Origin: Bulleidia sp. | Lineage (GTDB): Bacteria; Bacillota_I; Bacilli_A; Erysipelotrichales; Erysipelotrichaceae | Assembly (NCBI GenBank): GCA_016293365.1 | Contig: JAEDEK010000072.1 | Span: 1-9,286 of the forward strand | DNA: 9,286 nt | Direction of reading: 5' to 3' | In this document: piece by piece, positions 1 to 7,652 of the stretch | Layout: every line of letters begins with the position of its first letter | How positions within the stretch are numbered: the first letter of the stretch is position 1 | Made by a program: the position numbers and the translations under genes | Notes under the pieces: model-generated | Database searches by the model: none | What the model saw: the letters and a program-made list of their open reading frames with translations, nothing else | Told to the model about the DNA's origin: nothing

Positions 1-83
1 TCGTTGGTACAGCAGCTCCTGAAGTATGCCCGGTATGTGATCACCCGCAGGCTTATTTCGAAGTTCACGCTGAAAACTATTAA
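1..83 (+). CDS. Rubrerythrin, C-terminal end (5' end outside window)
   Basis: The reading frame starting at base 3 gives 26 residues and a TAA stop at 81-83. It contains CPVCDHPQAYFEV and ends in HAENY. The C-x2-C pair followed by HPQAYFE and a terminal AENY is the characteristic end of the rubredoxin-like iron domain of rubrerythrins, non-heme iron proteins that reduce hydrogen peroxide in the cytoplasm of anaerobes and microaerophiles. The two cysteines would be the second half of the Fe(Cys)4 site. The four-helix di-iron domain and the first CxxC lie upstream of the window and cannot be checked. The gene is followed 9 bp later by its own terminator, so it is a separate transcription unit from the GS-GOGAT operon. 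Confidence 0.88.
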   Translation, partial: VGTAAPEVCPVCDHPQAYFEVHAENY

Positions 84-92
84 GAATCTTAC

Positions 93-126
93 AAGGAAGG
101 ACATCATACAGTCTTTCCTTTTTTTT
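93..126 (+). terminator. Intrinsic terminator of the rubrerythrin gene
   Basis: AAGGAAGGAC (93-102) pairs with GTCTTTCCTT (111-120) as a 10-bp stem with one G-U wobble and an 8-base loop. It continues directly into a run of T (119-126). It lies 9 bp after the rubrerythrin stop codon, exactly where a rho-independent terminator is expected. Confidence 0.92.
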
Positions 127-577
127 GTGTAAATAAGCGGAACTGTACTTCAGATCACGAAATTGAAAATGAGATCCCGTAAAACAATGCTGAGATATAA
201 ATCGGAAGTAGCGCTCTTTGCCCAGACGATGAAAAACACGACAATGTTCACACCAGAAATACTGCAGGAAGAAGTCGGCCCTATGATCTGATCTGCAATA
301 AAGGCTACTTGATCCATGAAACAGGTCTCTCTTCTTTGATCGGATATGTTTCAGTTTTATGAAAAGACCGCAAAAAACAGTTGATGGAAGTGTCATTTAC
401 ATATTCTGTTACATTTTGGAATTGGATTTATCAGAAAAAATTACTTTATTATGAGCAACAAAAAGGATAGAAATAACAATAATCAGAAAAAAATCTGGAA
501 AATGTCGAAAATATTCCGAAAACAAACAGAAAAAATAAATTAAAGACAAAAATATAAATTATATTTACAGAAAAATG
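127..577. other. Gene-poor intergenic stretch, A-rich in its right half
   Basis: I see no supportable gene here. The open frames are short, and none has a convincing ribosome binding site. A 7-bp inverted repeat (TGAAACA 317-323, TGTTTCA 347-353) has a 23-base loop and no T-run that would make it a terminator. From about 420 to 577 the plus strand becomes very rich in A, which would favour curved DNA and an upstream promoter element for the promoter at 578. TTACAT occurs twice, near 396 and 409, without a matching inverted half-site. No clear GlnR/TnrA-type site (TGTNA-N7-TNACA) was found. Confidence 0.6.
550..566. repeat. AT-only inverted repeat just upstream of the operon promoter
   Basis: AAATATA (550-556) and TATATTT (560-566) are perfect inverted 7-bp arms around AAT. 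The repeat sits 11 bp before the -35 hexamer, roughly -47 to -63 from the predicted start. That is where an RNA polymerase alpha-CTD UP element or an activator site would lie. It could also be chance in AT-rich DNA. Confidence 0.35.
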
Positions 578-606
578 TTGACAGCTTTCAGAAAAAGGAA
601 TATAAC
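578..606 (+). promoter_or_regulatory. Sigma-A-type promoter of the GS-GOGAT operon
   Basis: TTGACA (578-583) is a perfect -35 box and TATAAC (601-606) differs from the -10 consensus at one base. The spacer is exactly 17 bp. The predicted start is near 612-614, immediately before the first base-paired element of the T-box leader (617), so promoter and riboswitch positions support each other. Such a strong core promoter suggests that control is exerted mainly by termination in the leader. Confidence 0.85.
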
Positions 607-696
607 ATTTTTCATAAAGTGATGAAGAGGAAAAGTAACAGAGTCACTCCTGTACAGAGAGCAGGTGATGATGAGAATCCTGCCTTGATATTCTGT

Positions 697-705
697 GAAA
701 AAACA
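697..705 (+). promoter_or_regulatory. T-box specifier loop, 3' strand (AAC favoured, AAA possible)
   Basis: The loop strand reads GAAAAAACA between helix base 696 and the CCTC strand of the lower helix (706-709). In well-characterised T-boxes the order is GAA, codon, one A, then the lower helix. Counting back from the helix gives codon AAC at 702-704 (Asn) with A705 as the trailing purine. Counting forward from GAA gives AAA at 700-702 (Lys). The run of six A leaves the choice open. Confidence 0.5.
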
Positions 706-819
706 CCTCAGAGCTTCGGTCCGAAATAACAGTAGGCGCCGACGGAAGCAGACCGTTAACACTGACCCCGTTTATCAAGTTGAACGGAGACTAAGCGACT
801 GGTCAGAAGATCAGTAATC

Positions 820-856
820 TGGGTGGTACCGCGGAGAATGGCAGTCCTTCGTCCCA
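820..856 (+). promoter_or_regulatory. T-box antiterminator
   Basis: Helix A1 is 820-823 (TGGG) with 853-856 (CCCA). The 7-nt bulge 824-830 is TGGTACC. Helix A2 is 831-834 (GCGG) with 849-852 (TCGT), including two G-U pairs. The first four bulge bases, UGGU, pair with the free NCCA end of the tRNA; U at the fourth position matches discriminator A by Watson-Crick pairing, or G by wobble. Its 3' strand is shared with the terminator stem, making the two structures exclusive. Confidence 0.9.
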
Positions 857-895
857 AATTTTACTTAGATGGGATGAGAGACTGCTTTTGTTTTT
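841..895 (+). terminator. Regulated leader terminator of the T-box
   Basis: GCAGTCCTTCGTCCCA (841-856) pairs with TGGGATGAGAGACTGC (870-885). This is a 16-position stem with one C-A mismatch and two G-U pairs, and a 13-base loop. TTTTGTTTTT (886-895) follows. Bases 849-856 are the same ones used by the antiterminator. This should be the default fold when the cognate tRNA is charged. Confidence 0.93.
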
Positions 896-953
896 GTGAG
901 GCTTTTCATTAACAGCTGGATGAAAAACCTTGCCGTAACAGGGAAAGAAAGAA

Positions 954-963
954 AAGAAGAGGG
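954..963 (+). promoter_or_regulatory. Ribosome binding site that fixes the glutamine synthetase start
   Basis: AAGAAGAGGG is purine-rich with a GAGGG core 7 bases before the ATG at 971. A longer in-frame opening from GTG at 896 abuts the terminator T-run and has no Shine-Dalgarno sequence, so the ATG at 971 is preferred. Confidence 0.8.
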
Positions 964-970
964 TTCATGT

Positions 971-3049
971 ATGGAAAGACCATTTGAAGAATTCGGTTCA
1001 AAAGTATTCAGCGAAAAGGAAATGCTCGAAAGACTTCCTTCACCGGTTTACAAGGCATGGAAGAAAACACTGGCAAGTGAAGGACAGCTTGACCGTCCGA
1101 CAGCGGACGCAATCGCTCACGCAATGAAAAGATGGGCAATGGAACATGGTGCAACACATTTCACACACTGGTTCCAGCCATTAAACGGAACAACTGCTGA
1201 AAAGCACGATGCATTTGTAGAACCTGACGGTGAAGGTGAACCAATCGCAAGATTCTCCGGTAAAATGCTGATCAAGGGGGAGCCGGATGCATCCAGTTTC
1301 CCATCCGGTGGTTTACGTGCCACATTTGAAGCTCGTGGCTATACATACTGGGATGTCACATCTCCTGCATTCATCAAGGATGATGTTCTGTGTATCCCGA
1401 CTGTATTCGTATCCTACAATGGCGAAGCACTCGACAGAAAGGAACCTTTGCTGAAGTCTTTGGATGCATTAAGTATCCGTGCAACAAAAGTATGTAACCT
1501 GCTTGGCGATGATTCTGTAAAATCATGCGATATTTCCGTAGGTCTGGAGCAGGAATACTTTCTGATTGACAAGAAATACTATGATCAGCGTCTGGATCTG
1601 AAACTGACCGGAAGAACACTGTTCGGTACTTCCGCTCCTAAGGGACAGGAGCTGAGTGACCATTACTTCGGTGCAATTCCTGGTCGCGTCAAGGCATACA
1701 TGAAGGAAGTCAATGAAGAACTGTGGAAACTTGGTGTCTATGCCAAAACAGAACATAATGAAGTTGCGCCGGCACAGTTTGAACTTGCTCCGGTATTCTC
1801 GGGTGGAAATATTGCTGTGGATCAGAACCTGATCATCATGGATATTCTCAAAAGAACTGCAGAAAAGCATGGCCTTGCATGTCTGCTCCATGAAAAGCCA
1901 TTTGATGGAATCAACGGTTCCGGTAAGCATAACAACTATTCCATCGTTACAGACAACGGTCAGAACCTGTTTGATCCAGGTAAGAAACCGGAAGAAAACA
2001 TCCGTTTCCTGACATTTACATGTGCCTTCATCAAGGCTGTTGATACATATCCTGTACTGTTGAGACTGTCTGCCTCTTCTGCTGGAAACGATCATCGTCT
2101 TGGTGCTAACGAAGCACCGCCTGCAATTATCTCCATTTATCTGGGCAGCTACATTGAAGATGTTCTGTACAGGGTATACAAGTCACAGGAATGTTGCAAG
2201 GATGCAGAAAAGAAGAGTGATTTCACACCTGTTACAAATATTTCCTACATTCCACATGACAACACTGACCGTAACAGAACTTCTCCTGTTGCCTTTACCG
2301 GTAACAAGTTTGAATTCAGAATGCTGGGCAGCTCCATGAATGCCTCCTTCGCAAATACAGTTCTTTCCTCCATCATGGCGGATGCTCTGCAGGAAGTTGT
2401 TGATATCCTGTCTGAAGGAAAGAGTGAAGAAGAAATCAGAGATCTGGCGTATGGCTATTGCCGTAAGGTGATCAAAGAACATAACAGAGTTCTGTTCTCC
2501 GGTGATGGTTATTCTGAAGAATGGGTCAAGGAAGCTGAAAGAAGAGGTCTTCCGAATGTGAAGTCCTTCATTGAAGCAACTCAGATTCTCAAGGACCCAT
2601 CCGTTGAAAAGATGTTTACATCCTTAGGCGTATTCACAAAGGTCGAACTGGATGCCAACCGCAGAATCATGGAAGAAAGATATCGTTCCATCATGGATAT
2701 CGAAGTCAGAACAATGCTTGAGATGACGGAAAAGGATGTACTTCCATCTATGGAAGAAGAATACATGTTCTACGATCGGGCAGGTAAGGACGCTCCTTCC
2801 TTCATGAAGAAGAGAAAGGAAACACTGTATGATCTGATTGAAGATACGGCGGAGGGTGTCGAAACACTTTCTGAAAAATGGAAGAAGGCATCTGCTGTTG
2901 ATGATCAGTACCGCAGCGGTTACGAGATCTACTACGAAGTTGTACCGGCTATGGAAAAGCTGAGATCCTTCATTGATCAGTATGAATCCATCGCATCCAG
3001 AAAGTTCTATACATTACCGATGTATGAACAGATGCTGTTTGACAGATAA
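971..3049 (+). CDS. glnN: Glutamine synthetase, type III (GlnN-like)
   Basis: The 692-residue cytoplasmic enzyme makes glutamine from glutamate, ammonium and ATP. Its length fits type III glutamine synthetase, which runs to about 700 or more residues; types I and II are much shorter. Visible motifs are GLEQEYF (191-197), KTEHNEVAPAQFE (259-271), KPFDGINGSGKHNN (309-322), the AGNDHRLGANEAPPA block (371-385) and DRNRTSPVAFTGNKFEFR (433-450). These carry the acidic metal-ligand, glutamate-binding and ATP-binding residues of the GS catalytic fold. The N-terminal 100 or so residues and the long helical C-terminus after about 480 are type III features. The chosen start has a good RBS; in-frame extension to GTG 896 would add 25 residues lying in the terminator. 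It is the first gene after the T-box. No frameshift or missing motif was seen. The symbol follows Bacteroides and cyanobacterial type III usage; some annotations would write glnA. Confidence 0.95.
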   Translation: MERPFEEFGSKVFSEKEMLERLPSPVYKAWKKTLASEGQLDRPTADAIAHAMKRWAMEHGATHFTHWFQPLNGTTAEKHDAFVEPDGEGEPIARFSGKMLIKGEPDASSFPSGGLRATFEARGYTYWDVTSPAFIKDDVLCIPTVFVSYNGEALDRKEPLLKSLDALSIRATKVCNLLGDDSVKSCDISVGLEQEYFLIDKKYYDQRLDLKLTGRTLFGTSAPKGQELSDHYFGAIPGRVKAYMKEVNEELWKLGVYAKTEHNEVAPAQFELAPVFSGGNIAVDQNLIIMDILKRTAEKHGLACLLHEKPFDGINGSGKHNNYSIVTDNGQNLFDPGKKPEENIRFLTFTCAFIKAVDTYPVLLRLSASSAGNDHRLGANEAPPAIISIYLGSYIEDVLYRVYKSQECCKDAEKKSDFTPVTNISYIPHDNTDRNRTSPVAFTGNKFEFRMLGSSMNASFANTVLSSIMADALQEVVDILSEGKSEEEIRDLAYGYCRKVIKEHNRVLFSGDGYSEEWVKEAERRGLPNVKSFIEATQILKDPSVEKMFTSLGVFTKVELDANRRIMEERYRSIMDIEVRTMLEMTEKDVLPSMEEEYMFYDRAGKDAPSFMKKRKETLYDLIEDTAEGVETLSEKWKKASAVDDQYRSGYEIYYEVVPAMEKLRSFIDQYESIASRKFYTLPMYEQMLFDR

Positions 3050-3094
3050 GGATTCATAGTTCATAAAACGATTGACCTTTCATATATGCGTACA

Positions 3095-3135
3095 GGATTG
3101 GAGAGAGGCTTTGCAGCTTCTCTCTTATCCGTTTT
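3095..3135 (+). terminator. Terminator-like hairpin between glutamine synthetase and gltB
   Basis: Bases 3095-3110 pair with 3115-3130 over 16 positions with one T-T mismatch and two G-T wobbles, closing a TTGC tetraloop. Only a short T-run follows (GTTTT, 3131-3135). The stem is as strong as a terminator but the tail is weak, so it may be a partial terminator, an RNA-processing boundary, or a stabiliser of the synthetase mRNA 3' end. It lies 45 bp after the synthetase stop and just before the gltB RBS. I found no convincing promoter between the two genes. Confidence 0.6.
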
Positions 3136-3139
3136 AACA

Positions 3140-3148
3140 GGACGGGAG
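3140..3148 (+). promoter_or_regulatory. Ribosome binding site that selects the gltB start
   Basis: GGACGGGAG is the only Shine-Dalgarno-like sequence before gltB. Its GGGAG core ends 7 bases before the ATG at 3156 but only 1 base before the upstream in-frame ATG at 3150. Normal spacing favours 3156. Confidence 0.72.
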
Positions 3149-3155
3149 AATGGTT

Positions 3156-6100
3156 ATGAAAAAACTATACGAAATGGAAATGGAACATGATGCCTGTGGT
3201 ATCGGCACGATTGTCAACATTGACGGTCACAGGGATTACCGTGTTCTTGACGATGCCCTGAAGATCGTTGAAAAACTGGACCATCGTGCCGGTAAGGATG
3301 CCAGTGGAAAAGTCGGAGATGGTGTCGGTATTCTGCTGCAGATCAGCCATGACTTTTTCTATGAGGCTGCAAAAAAGGAAGGGATCAGTCTGCGTAAAGA
3401 TAGAGACTACGGGATCGGCATGTTCTTTCTTCCGCAGGATCCTCTGAAATGTACTTTTACAAAACGTACATTTGAAGTGATTGCACGGAAAAACGGTCTG
3501 GATGTACTTGGATGGAGAACTGTACCGGTCAATGAAAAGATACTGGGAGATACGGCAAGAAAATGCATGCCTTCCATTCAGCAGGTTTTCATTGATCGAC
3601 CATCAGACTGTGAAAAAGGTATTGCGTTTGACAGAAAACTGTTTATTACAAGACGTGAATTTGAACAGGGTGCAGAAGATACATACGTCTGTTCACTTTC
3701 ATCACGTACGATTGTCTATAAGGGCATGTTCCTAGTCAATCAGCTGCGTAAATTCTACTTTGATCTGCAGTCGAAGTCCTATCATACCGCGATTGCGATT
3801 GTGCATTCCCGCTTCTCCACCAATACGATGCCAAGCTGGGAAAGAGCACATCCATACCGTATGATCGCACATAATGGTGAAATCAATACAATCCGAGGTA
3901 ATGCCGATCGTATGCTGGCAAGAGAAGAGACGATGTCATCACCATTGCTGGATGAAGAAGTGGATAAGATCTATCCGGTTATCAATGCATCCGGATCTGA
4001 CTCTGCCATGCTGGATAACACACTGGAATTCCTTTACTACAACGGCATGCCTCTTGCCACAGCAATGATGCTGATGATTCCTGAGCCATGGAAAAACCAG
4101 AGTGCCATGAATCAGCAGAAAAAAGATTTCTATCATTATTATGCAACCATGATGGAACCATGGGATGGTCCTGCAGCAATTCTTTTTTCCGATGGTGATA
4201 CGGTAGGGGCAACACTTGACCGTAACGGTCTTCGTCCTTCCAGGTACTATGTGACGGATGACGGCAGACTGATTCTGGCTTCTGAAGTTGGAGTTCTGGA
4301 TATTGATCCAAAGCATATCGTAGTTAAAAGCAGACTCATGCCAGGCAGAATGCTGATTGTTGATACGGTAGAAAAGCGGATCATTTCCGATGAGGAATGC
4401 AAGAAAAACTGTTATTGTGCAAAACCGTATGGAGAATGGCTGGATCAGAATCTGCTGAATCTGAAAGATCTGAAGATTCCAAACAGAAAGGTTTCACATC
4501 ATGATCAGCTGACACGCGACAGACTCTATCGTGTATTCGGCTATTCCTATGAGGACGTCAAGGAACAGATCCTGCCGATGGCTGCCAACGGCGTGGAATC
4601 CACTGCATCCATGGGTAGAGATATTCCACTTGCCGTGCTGAATGATAAACTTTCTTCGCTGTTTGATTATTTTCAGCAGCAGTTTGCACAGGTAACCAAT
4701 CCTCCAATTGATTCCATCCGCGAAAAGGTTGTTACGGATACGACGGTATATATCGGTTCGGATGGTAATCTGTTACAGGATAAGGCAGATAACTGCCGTG
4801 TTCTGGAAGTATCCAATCCGATTTTGACAGAGGTGGATCTTCTCAAGATCCGATCCATCCAGAAAGAAGGATTCCGTACAGCTGACATTTCCATTCTTTA
4901 TTACAAGCATACTTCATTGAAAAGGGCAATTGATGCATTATGTCTGAGCTGTGATCGTGCCTATAATGAAGGTGCCAATATTCTGATTCTTTCCGACAGG
5001 GGTGTTGATGAAAACCATGTTCCGATTCCATCTTTACTGGCGGTATCGGCAGTGGAAACACATCTTGTCAAAACAAAGAAGAGAACAAAGGTTTCTTTGA
5101 TTCTGGAATCCGGTGAACCAAGAGATGTACATCAGTGTGCAGCGATACTTGGTTTTGGTGCGCGTGCCATTAATCCATATCTGGCACATGAGTGTGTGAC
5201 AGAACTGATTGACAAGGGAATGCTGGATAAGGACTATACAACAGCCATTCATGATTATGATCAGGCACTGATTTCCGGTATCGTCAAGACAGCAGCCAAG
5301 ATGGGAATCAGCTGTATCCAGTCCTATCAGTCTTCCCATATCTTTGAAGCGATCGGTCTGGATGATGATGTCATCCGTGAATACTTCCCTGGTATTTCCC
5401 ACCGTGCAGCCGGCGTCAGTCTGGAAAAAATCGAAAAAACGGTTCTCTATAACCATGATCACGCCTATGACCCACTGGATCTTGGTGTTGATACAACACT
5501 GGATTCCATCGGTTACCATCGTCTGCGTTCCCGCGATAATGCCAATGAACATCTGTATTCGCCGGATGTAATTGTCGCAATGCAGAGGGCGGTCAGAGAT
5601 GGCAGCTATGATGAATTCAAGGAATATACATCACTGCTTCATGCAAAACGTCCGCATGCACTGCGTGATGAATTTGAATTCGCATCGGTCAATTCACCGA
5701 TTGATCTGAGTGAAGTAGAATCCGTTGATTCCATTGTCAGAAGATTCAAAACAGGAGCGATGAGCTATGGTTCCATCTCCCAGGAAGCACATGAATGCAT
5801 GGCGATTGCGATGAATACGCTGCATGCAAAATCCAATACAGGGGAAGGTGGAGAAGATGAATCCCGTTATGGAACAATTCGTAACAGTGCCATCAAGCAG
5901 GTTGCATCAGGCCGTTTTGGTGTGACTTCCGCCTATCTCAACAGTGCCCGCGAAATTCAGATTAAGATGGCACAGGGTGCTAAACCGGGAGAAGGCGGTC
6001 ATCTTCCTGGTGGTAAGGTATACCCATGGGTCGCAAAGACAAGATGTGCTACCCCAGGTGTATCCCTGATTTCGCCACCACCGCATCATGATATCTATTC

Positions 6101-7649
6101 CATTGAAGATCTTGCCCAACTGATCTATGACCTGAAAAACGCGAATCGCAAAGCACGAATCTCCGTCAAGCTTGTATCTGAAGCAGGTGTTGGTACGGTT
6201 GCGTGTGGTGTAGCCAAAGCCGGAGCACAGGTTATTCTGATTTCTGGATTTGATGGTGGTACCGGAGCAGCGCCATTGTCTTCCATCCATCATGCAGGCA
6301 TGCCATGGGAACTCGGCGTTGCCGAAGCACAGCAGGCACTGATTGATAACGGTCTGCGTGACAGAGTTGTCATTGAAACCGACGGCAAACTGATGAGTGG
6401 AAGAGATGTTGCCTTTGCTGCACTGCTTGGTGCAGAAGAGTTCGGTTTTGCCACAGGTCCGCTGGTTGCGATGGGATGCATGATGATGCGTGTATGTTCA
6501 CTTGATACATGTCCGTTTGGTGTCGCTACACAGAATCAGAAACTGCGTGCCCGTTTTCAGGGAAAACCGGAACATGTCATGAACTTCATGAAGTTCATTG
6601 CGCAGGAACTGCGCGAGATCATGGCACAGCTCGGTTTCAGAACAGTAGATGAAATGGTGGGCAGAACGGACTGTCTGAAAATGAAAGAGGATGCAGATCT
6701 TGATCTTTCCTCTCTGCTGAATCCATATTATGCCAAAGCAGCTGTAAAACATCATGACAGCCGTGCAGAATATCAGTTCCATCTGGAAGACAGCATTGAT
6801 GAAAAGGTGCTGCTGCCTTCTTTTGCCAGGGCATTTGCGGAGCGGAAACCTCACAGTGTTTCCATCCATGTTTCTTCCATGAACCGCACGACAGGAACAA
6901 TTCTCGGTTCTGTCATAACTGAAACATTCGGTAATACACTTGAGGATGATACCTATACGGTCAACTGCGAAGGTGGCGGCGGTCAGTCGTTTGGTGCCTT
7001 TATTCCAAAGGGTCTGACAATGCGTCTGACTGGTGATGCAAATGATCATGTTGGCAAAGGCCTGTCCGGAGGAAAAATCATTGTCGTTCCTCATCCGGAT
7101 GCACCATTCTGTGCTGAGCAGAACATGATTATCGGTAATGTGGCACTGTATGGTGCTACAGGTGGTACCGCATATTTTACAGGTGTTGCGGGGGAACGTT
7201 TCTGTGTCCGTAATTCAGGTGCAACTGCAGTCGTAGAAGGATGTGGTGACCATGGTCTGGAATACATGACAGGTGGCAGAGCTGTTATTCTGGGTGAAGT
7301 CGGTAAAAATTTTGCGGCAGGTATGTCAGGTGGTGTTGCCTATGTACTGGATGTACATCACGAACTGTATAAAAAACTGAATAAGTCACTTGTTACGATG
7401 AGTGAAGTAAATGATAAATATGACCGACAGGAACTTCGTACCATTCTGGAAGACTATGTCAGGGAAACCGGATCTGTCAAAGCATCCGCAGTTCTTGCAG
7501 ATTTTGATACAACAGTAACTTCCTTTAAGAAGATCATTCCAAATGACTATGCAAAGATGATGAGCCTGATCGGCAGGTTTGAGGAATCAGGTATTTCAAG
7601 AGAAAATGCACAGCTGGAAGCATTTCTTGAACTGAAGAAAGGAGCATGA
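3156..7649 (+). CDS. gltB: Glutamate synthase (NADPH-type), large (alpha) subunit
   Basis: This subunit hydrolyses glutamine and passes the ammonia to 2-oxoglutarate, reducing the imine at FMN to give glutamate. The 1497 residues match the usual length of bacterial GltB. EHDACGIG places the nucleophile at Cys14, so a 13-residue propeptide would be removed to expose Cys as the new N-terminus. The class II glutamine amidotransferase domain follows, with HSRFSTNT (R219) and HNGEIN (239-244). Then come the central domain and the FMN/2-oxoglutarate domain, from about 830, with GAMSYGSISQEAHE (from 867). The spacing C1108-x5-C1114-x4-C1119 binds the 3Fe-4S cluster. NCEGGGGQSFGAF (from 1270) opens the C-terminal beta-helix. 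The start at 3156 is chosen by RBS spacing; ATG 3150 would add two residues. gltD follows after 3 bp, so the two subunits are probably made together. No disruption was seen. Confidence 0.97.
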   Translation: MKKLYEMEMEHDACGIGTIVNIDGHRDYRVLDDALKIVEKLDHRAGKDASGKVGDGVGILLQISHDFFYEAAKKEGISLRKDRDYGIGMFFLPQDPLKCTFTKRTFEVIARKNGLDVLGWRTVPVNEKILGDTARKCMPSIQQVFIDRPSDCEKGIAFDRKLFITRREFEQGAEDTYVCSLSSRTIVYKGMFLVNQLRKFYFDLQSKSYHTAIAIVHSRFSTNTMPSWERAHPYRMIAHNGEINTIRGNADRMLAREETMSSPLLDEEVDKIYPVINASGSDSAMLDNTLEFLYYNGMPLATAMMLMIPEPWKNQSAMNQQKKDFYHYYATMMEPWDGPAAILFSDGDTVGATLDRNGLRPSRYYVTDDGRLILASEVGVLDIDPKHIVVKSRLMPGRMLIVDTVEKRIISDEECKKNCYCAKPYGEWLDQNLLNLKDLKIPNRKVSHHDQLTRDRLYRVFGYSYEDVKEQILPMAANGVESTASMGRDIPLAVLNDKLSSLFDYFQQQFAQVTNPPIDSIREKVVTDTTVYIGSDGNLLQDKADNCRVLEVSNPILTEVDLLKIRSIQKEGFRTADISILYYKHTSLKRAIDALCLSCDRAYNEGANILILSDRGVDENHVPIPSLLAVSAVETHLVKTKKRTKVSLILESGEPRDVHQCAAILGFGARAINPYLAHECVTELIDKGMLDKDYTTAIHDYDQALISGIVKTAAKMGISCIQSYQSSHIFEAIGLDDDVIREYFPGISHRAAGVSLEKIEKTVLYNHDHAYDPLDLGVDTTLDSIGYHRLRSRDNANEHLYSPDVIVAMQRAVRDGSYDEFKEYTSLLHAKRPHALRDEFEFASVNSPIDLSEVESVDSIVRRFKTGAMSYGSISQEAHECMAIAMNTLHAKSNTGEGGEDESRYGTIRNSAIKQVASGRFGVTSAYLNSAREIQIKMAQGAKPGEGGHLPGGKVYPWVAKTRCATPGVSLISPPPHHDIYSIEDLAQLIYDLKNANRKARISVKLVSEAGVGTVACGVAKAGAQVILISGFDGGTGAAPLSSIHHAGMPWELGVAEAQQALIDNGLRDRVVIETDGKLMSGRDVAFAALLGAEEFGFATGPLVAMGCMMMRVCSLDTCPFGVATQNQKLRARFQGKPEHVMNFMKFIAQELREIMAQLGFRTVDEMVGRTDCLKMKEDADLDLSSLLNPYYAKAAVKHHDSRAEYQFHLEDSIDEKVLLPSFARAFAERKPHSVSIHVSSMNRTTGTILGSVITETFGNTLEDDTYTVNCEGGGGQSFGAFIPKGLTMRLTGDANDHVGKGLSGGKIIVVPHPDAPFCAEQNMIIGNVALYGATGGTAYFTGVAGERFCVRNSGATAVVEGCGDHGLEYMTGGRAVILGEVGKNFAAGMSGGVAYVLDVHHELYKKLNKSLVTMSEVNDKYDRQELRTILEDYVRETGSVKASAVLADFDTTVTSFKKIIPNDYAKMMSLIGRFEESGISRENAQLEAFLELKKGA

Positions 7650-7652
7650 TTT

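Larger units (their letters stand above)
613..895 (+). ncRNA. T-box riboswitch leader (tRNA-responsive) of the GS-GOGAT operon
   Basis: The T-box core GGGTGGTACCGCGG is at 821-834. Upstream are the expected parts. Stem I has a base helix 617-620/713-716 and a kink-turn-like GATGA/AGA junction, then helix 627-630/706-709. The specifier loop has AGTA (634-637) opposite GAA (697-699), and the distal hairpin is 661-665/679-683, preceded by AGAGAG. Sequence resembling the stem II/IIA-B region follows at about 735-787. Stem III is 798-804/809-815, a 7-bp helix with an AGAA loop. T-box RNAs bind a specific tRNA through the specifier codon and test whether its 3' end is uncharged; an uncharged tRNA stabilises the antiterminator and permits transcription. 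The downstream genes are a glutamine synthetase and glutamate synthase, an uncommon target. Existence of the T-box is near certain. The tRNA it reads is not. Confidence 0.95.

Noticed and set aside
169..291. 40-residue plus-strand open frame beginning MRSRKTMLRY
   Set aside because: There is no ribosome binding site and no recognisable family, and it overlaps an equally open antisense frame. It could be a gene remnant but cannot be supported from sequence alone.
150..317. 55-residue minus-strand open frame with a hydrophobic middle (beginning MDQVAFIADQ)
   Set aside because: The purine-rich stretch upstream is too far from the ATG for a convincing RBS, there is no promoter, and the hydrophobic composition is expected from a shadow frame.
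451..543. 30-residue lysine- and asparagine-rich open frame (MSNKKDRNNN...)
   Set aside because: It has no Shine-Dalgarno sequence, and its composition simply reflects the A-rich DNA upstream of the promoter.
565..762. Minus-strand 65-residue open frame across the leader
   Set aside because: It is antisense to the operon promoter and T-box stem I and has no independent coding evidence.
896..970. Longer glutamine synthetase reading frame starting at GTG 896
   Set aside because: The start abuts the leader terminator's T-run, has no Shine-Dalgarno sequence, and the 25 added residues do not resemble GS. ATG 971 has a well-placed GAGGG and gives a family-like N-terminus.
3072..3096. Possible gltB promoter beginning TTGACC at 3072
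   Set aside because: No acceptable -10 hexamer lies 16-18 bp downstream (the 17-bp position reads GGATTG), so gltB is treated as transcribed from the T-box promoter.
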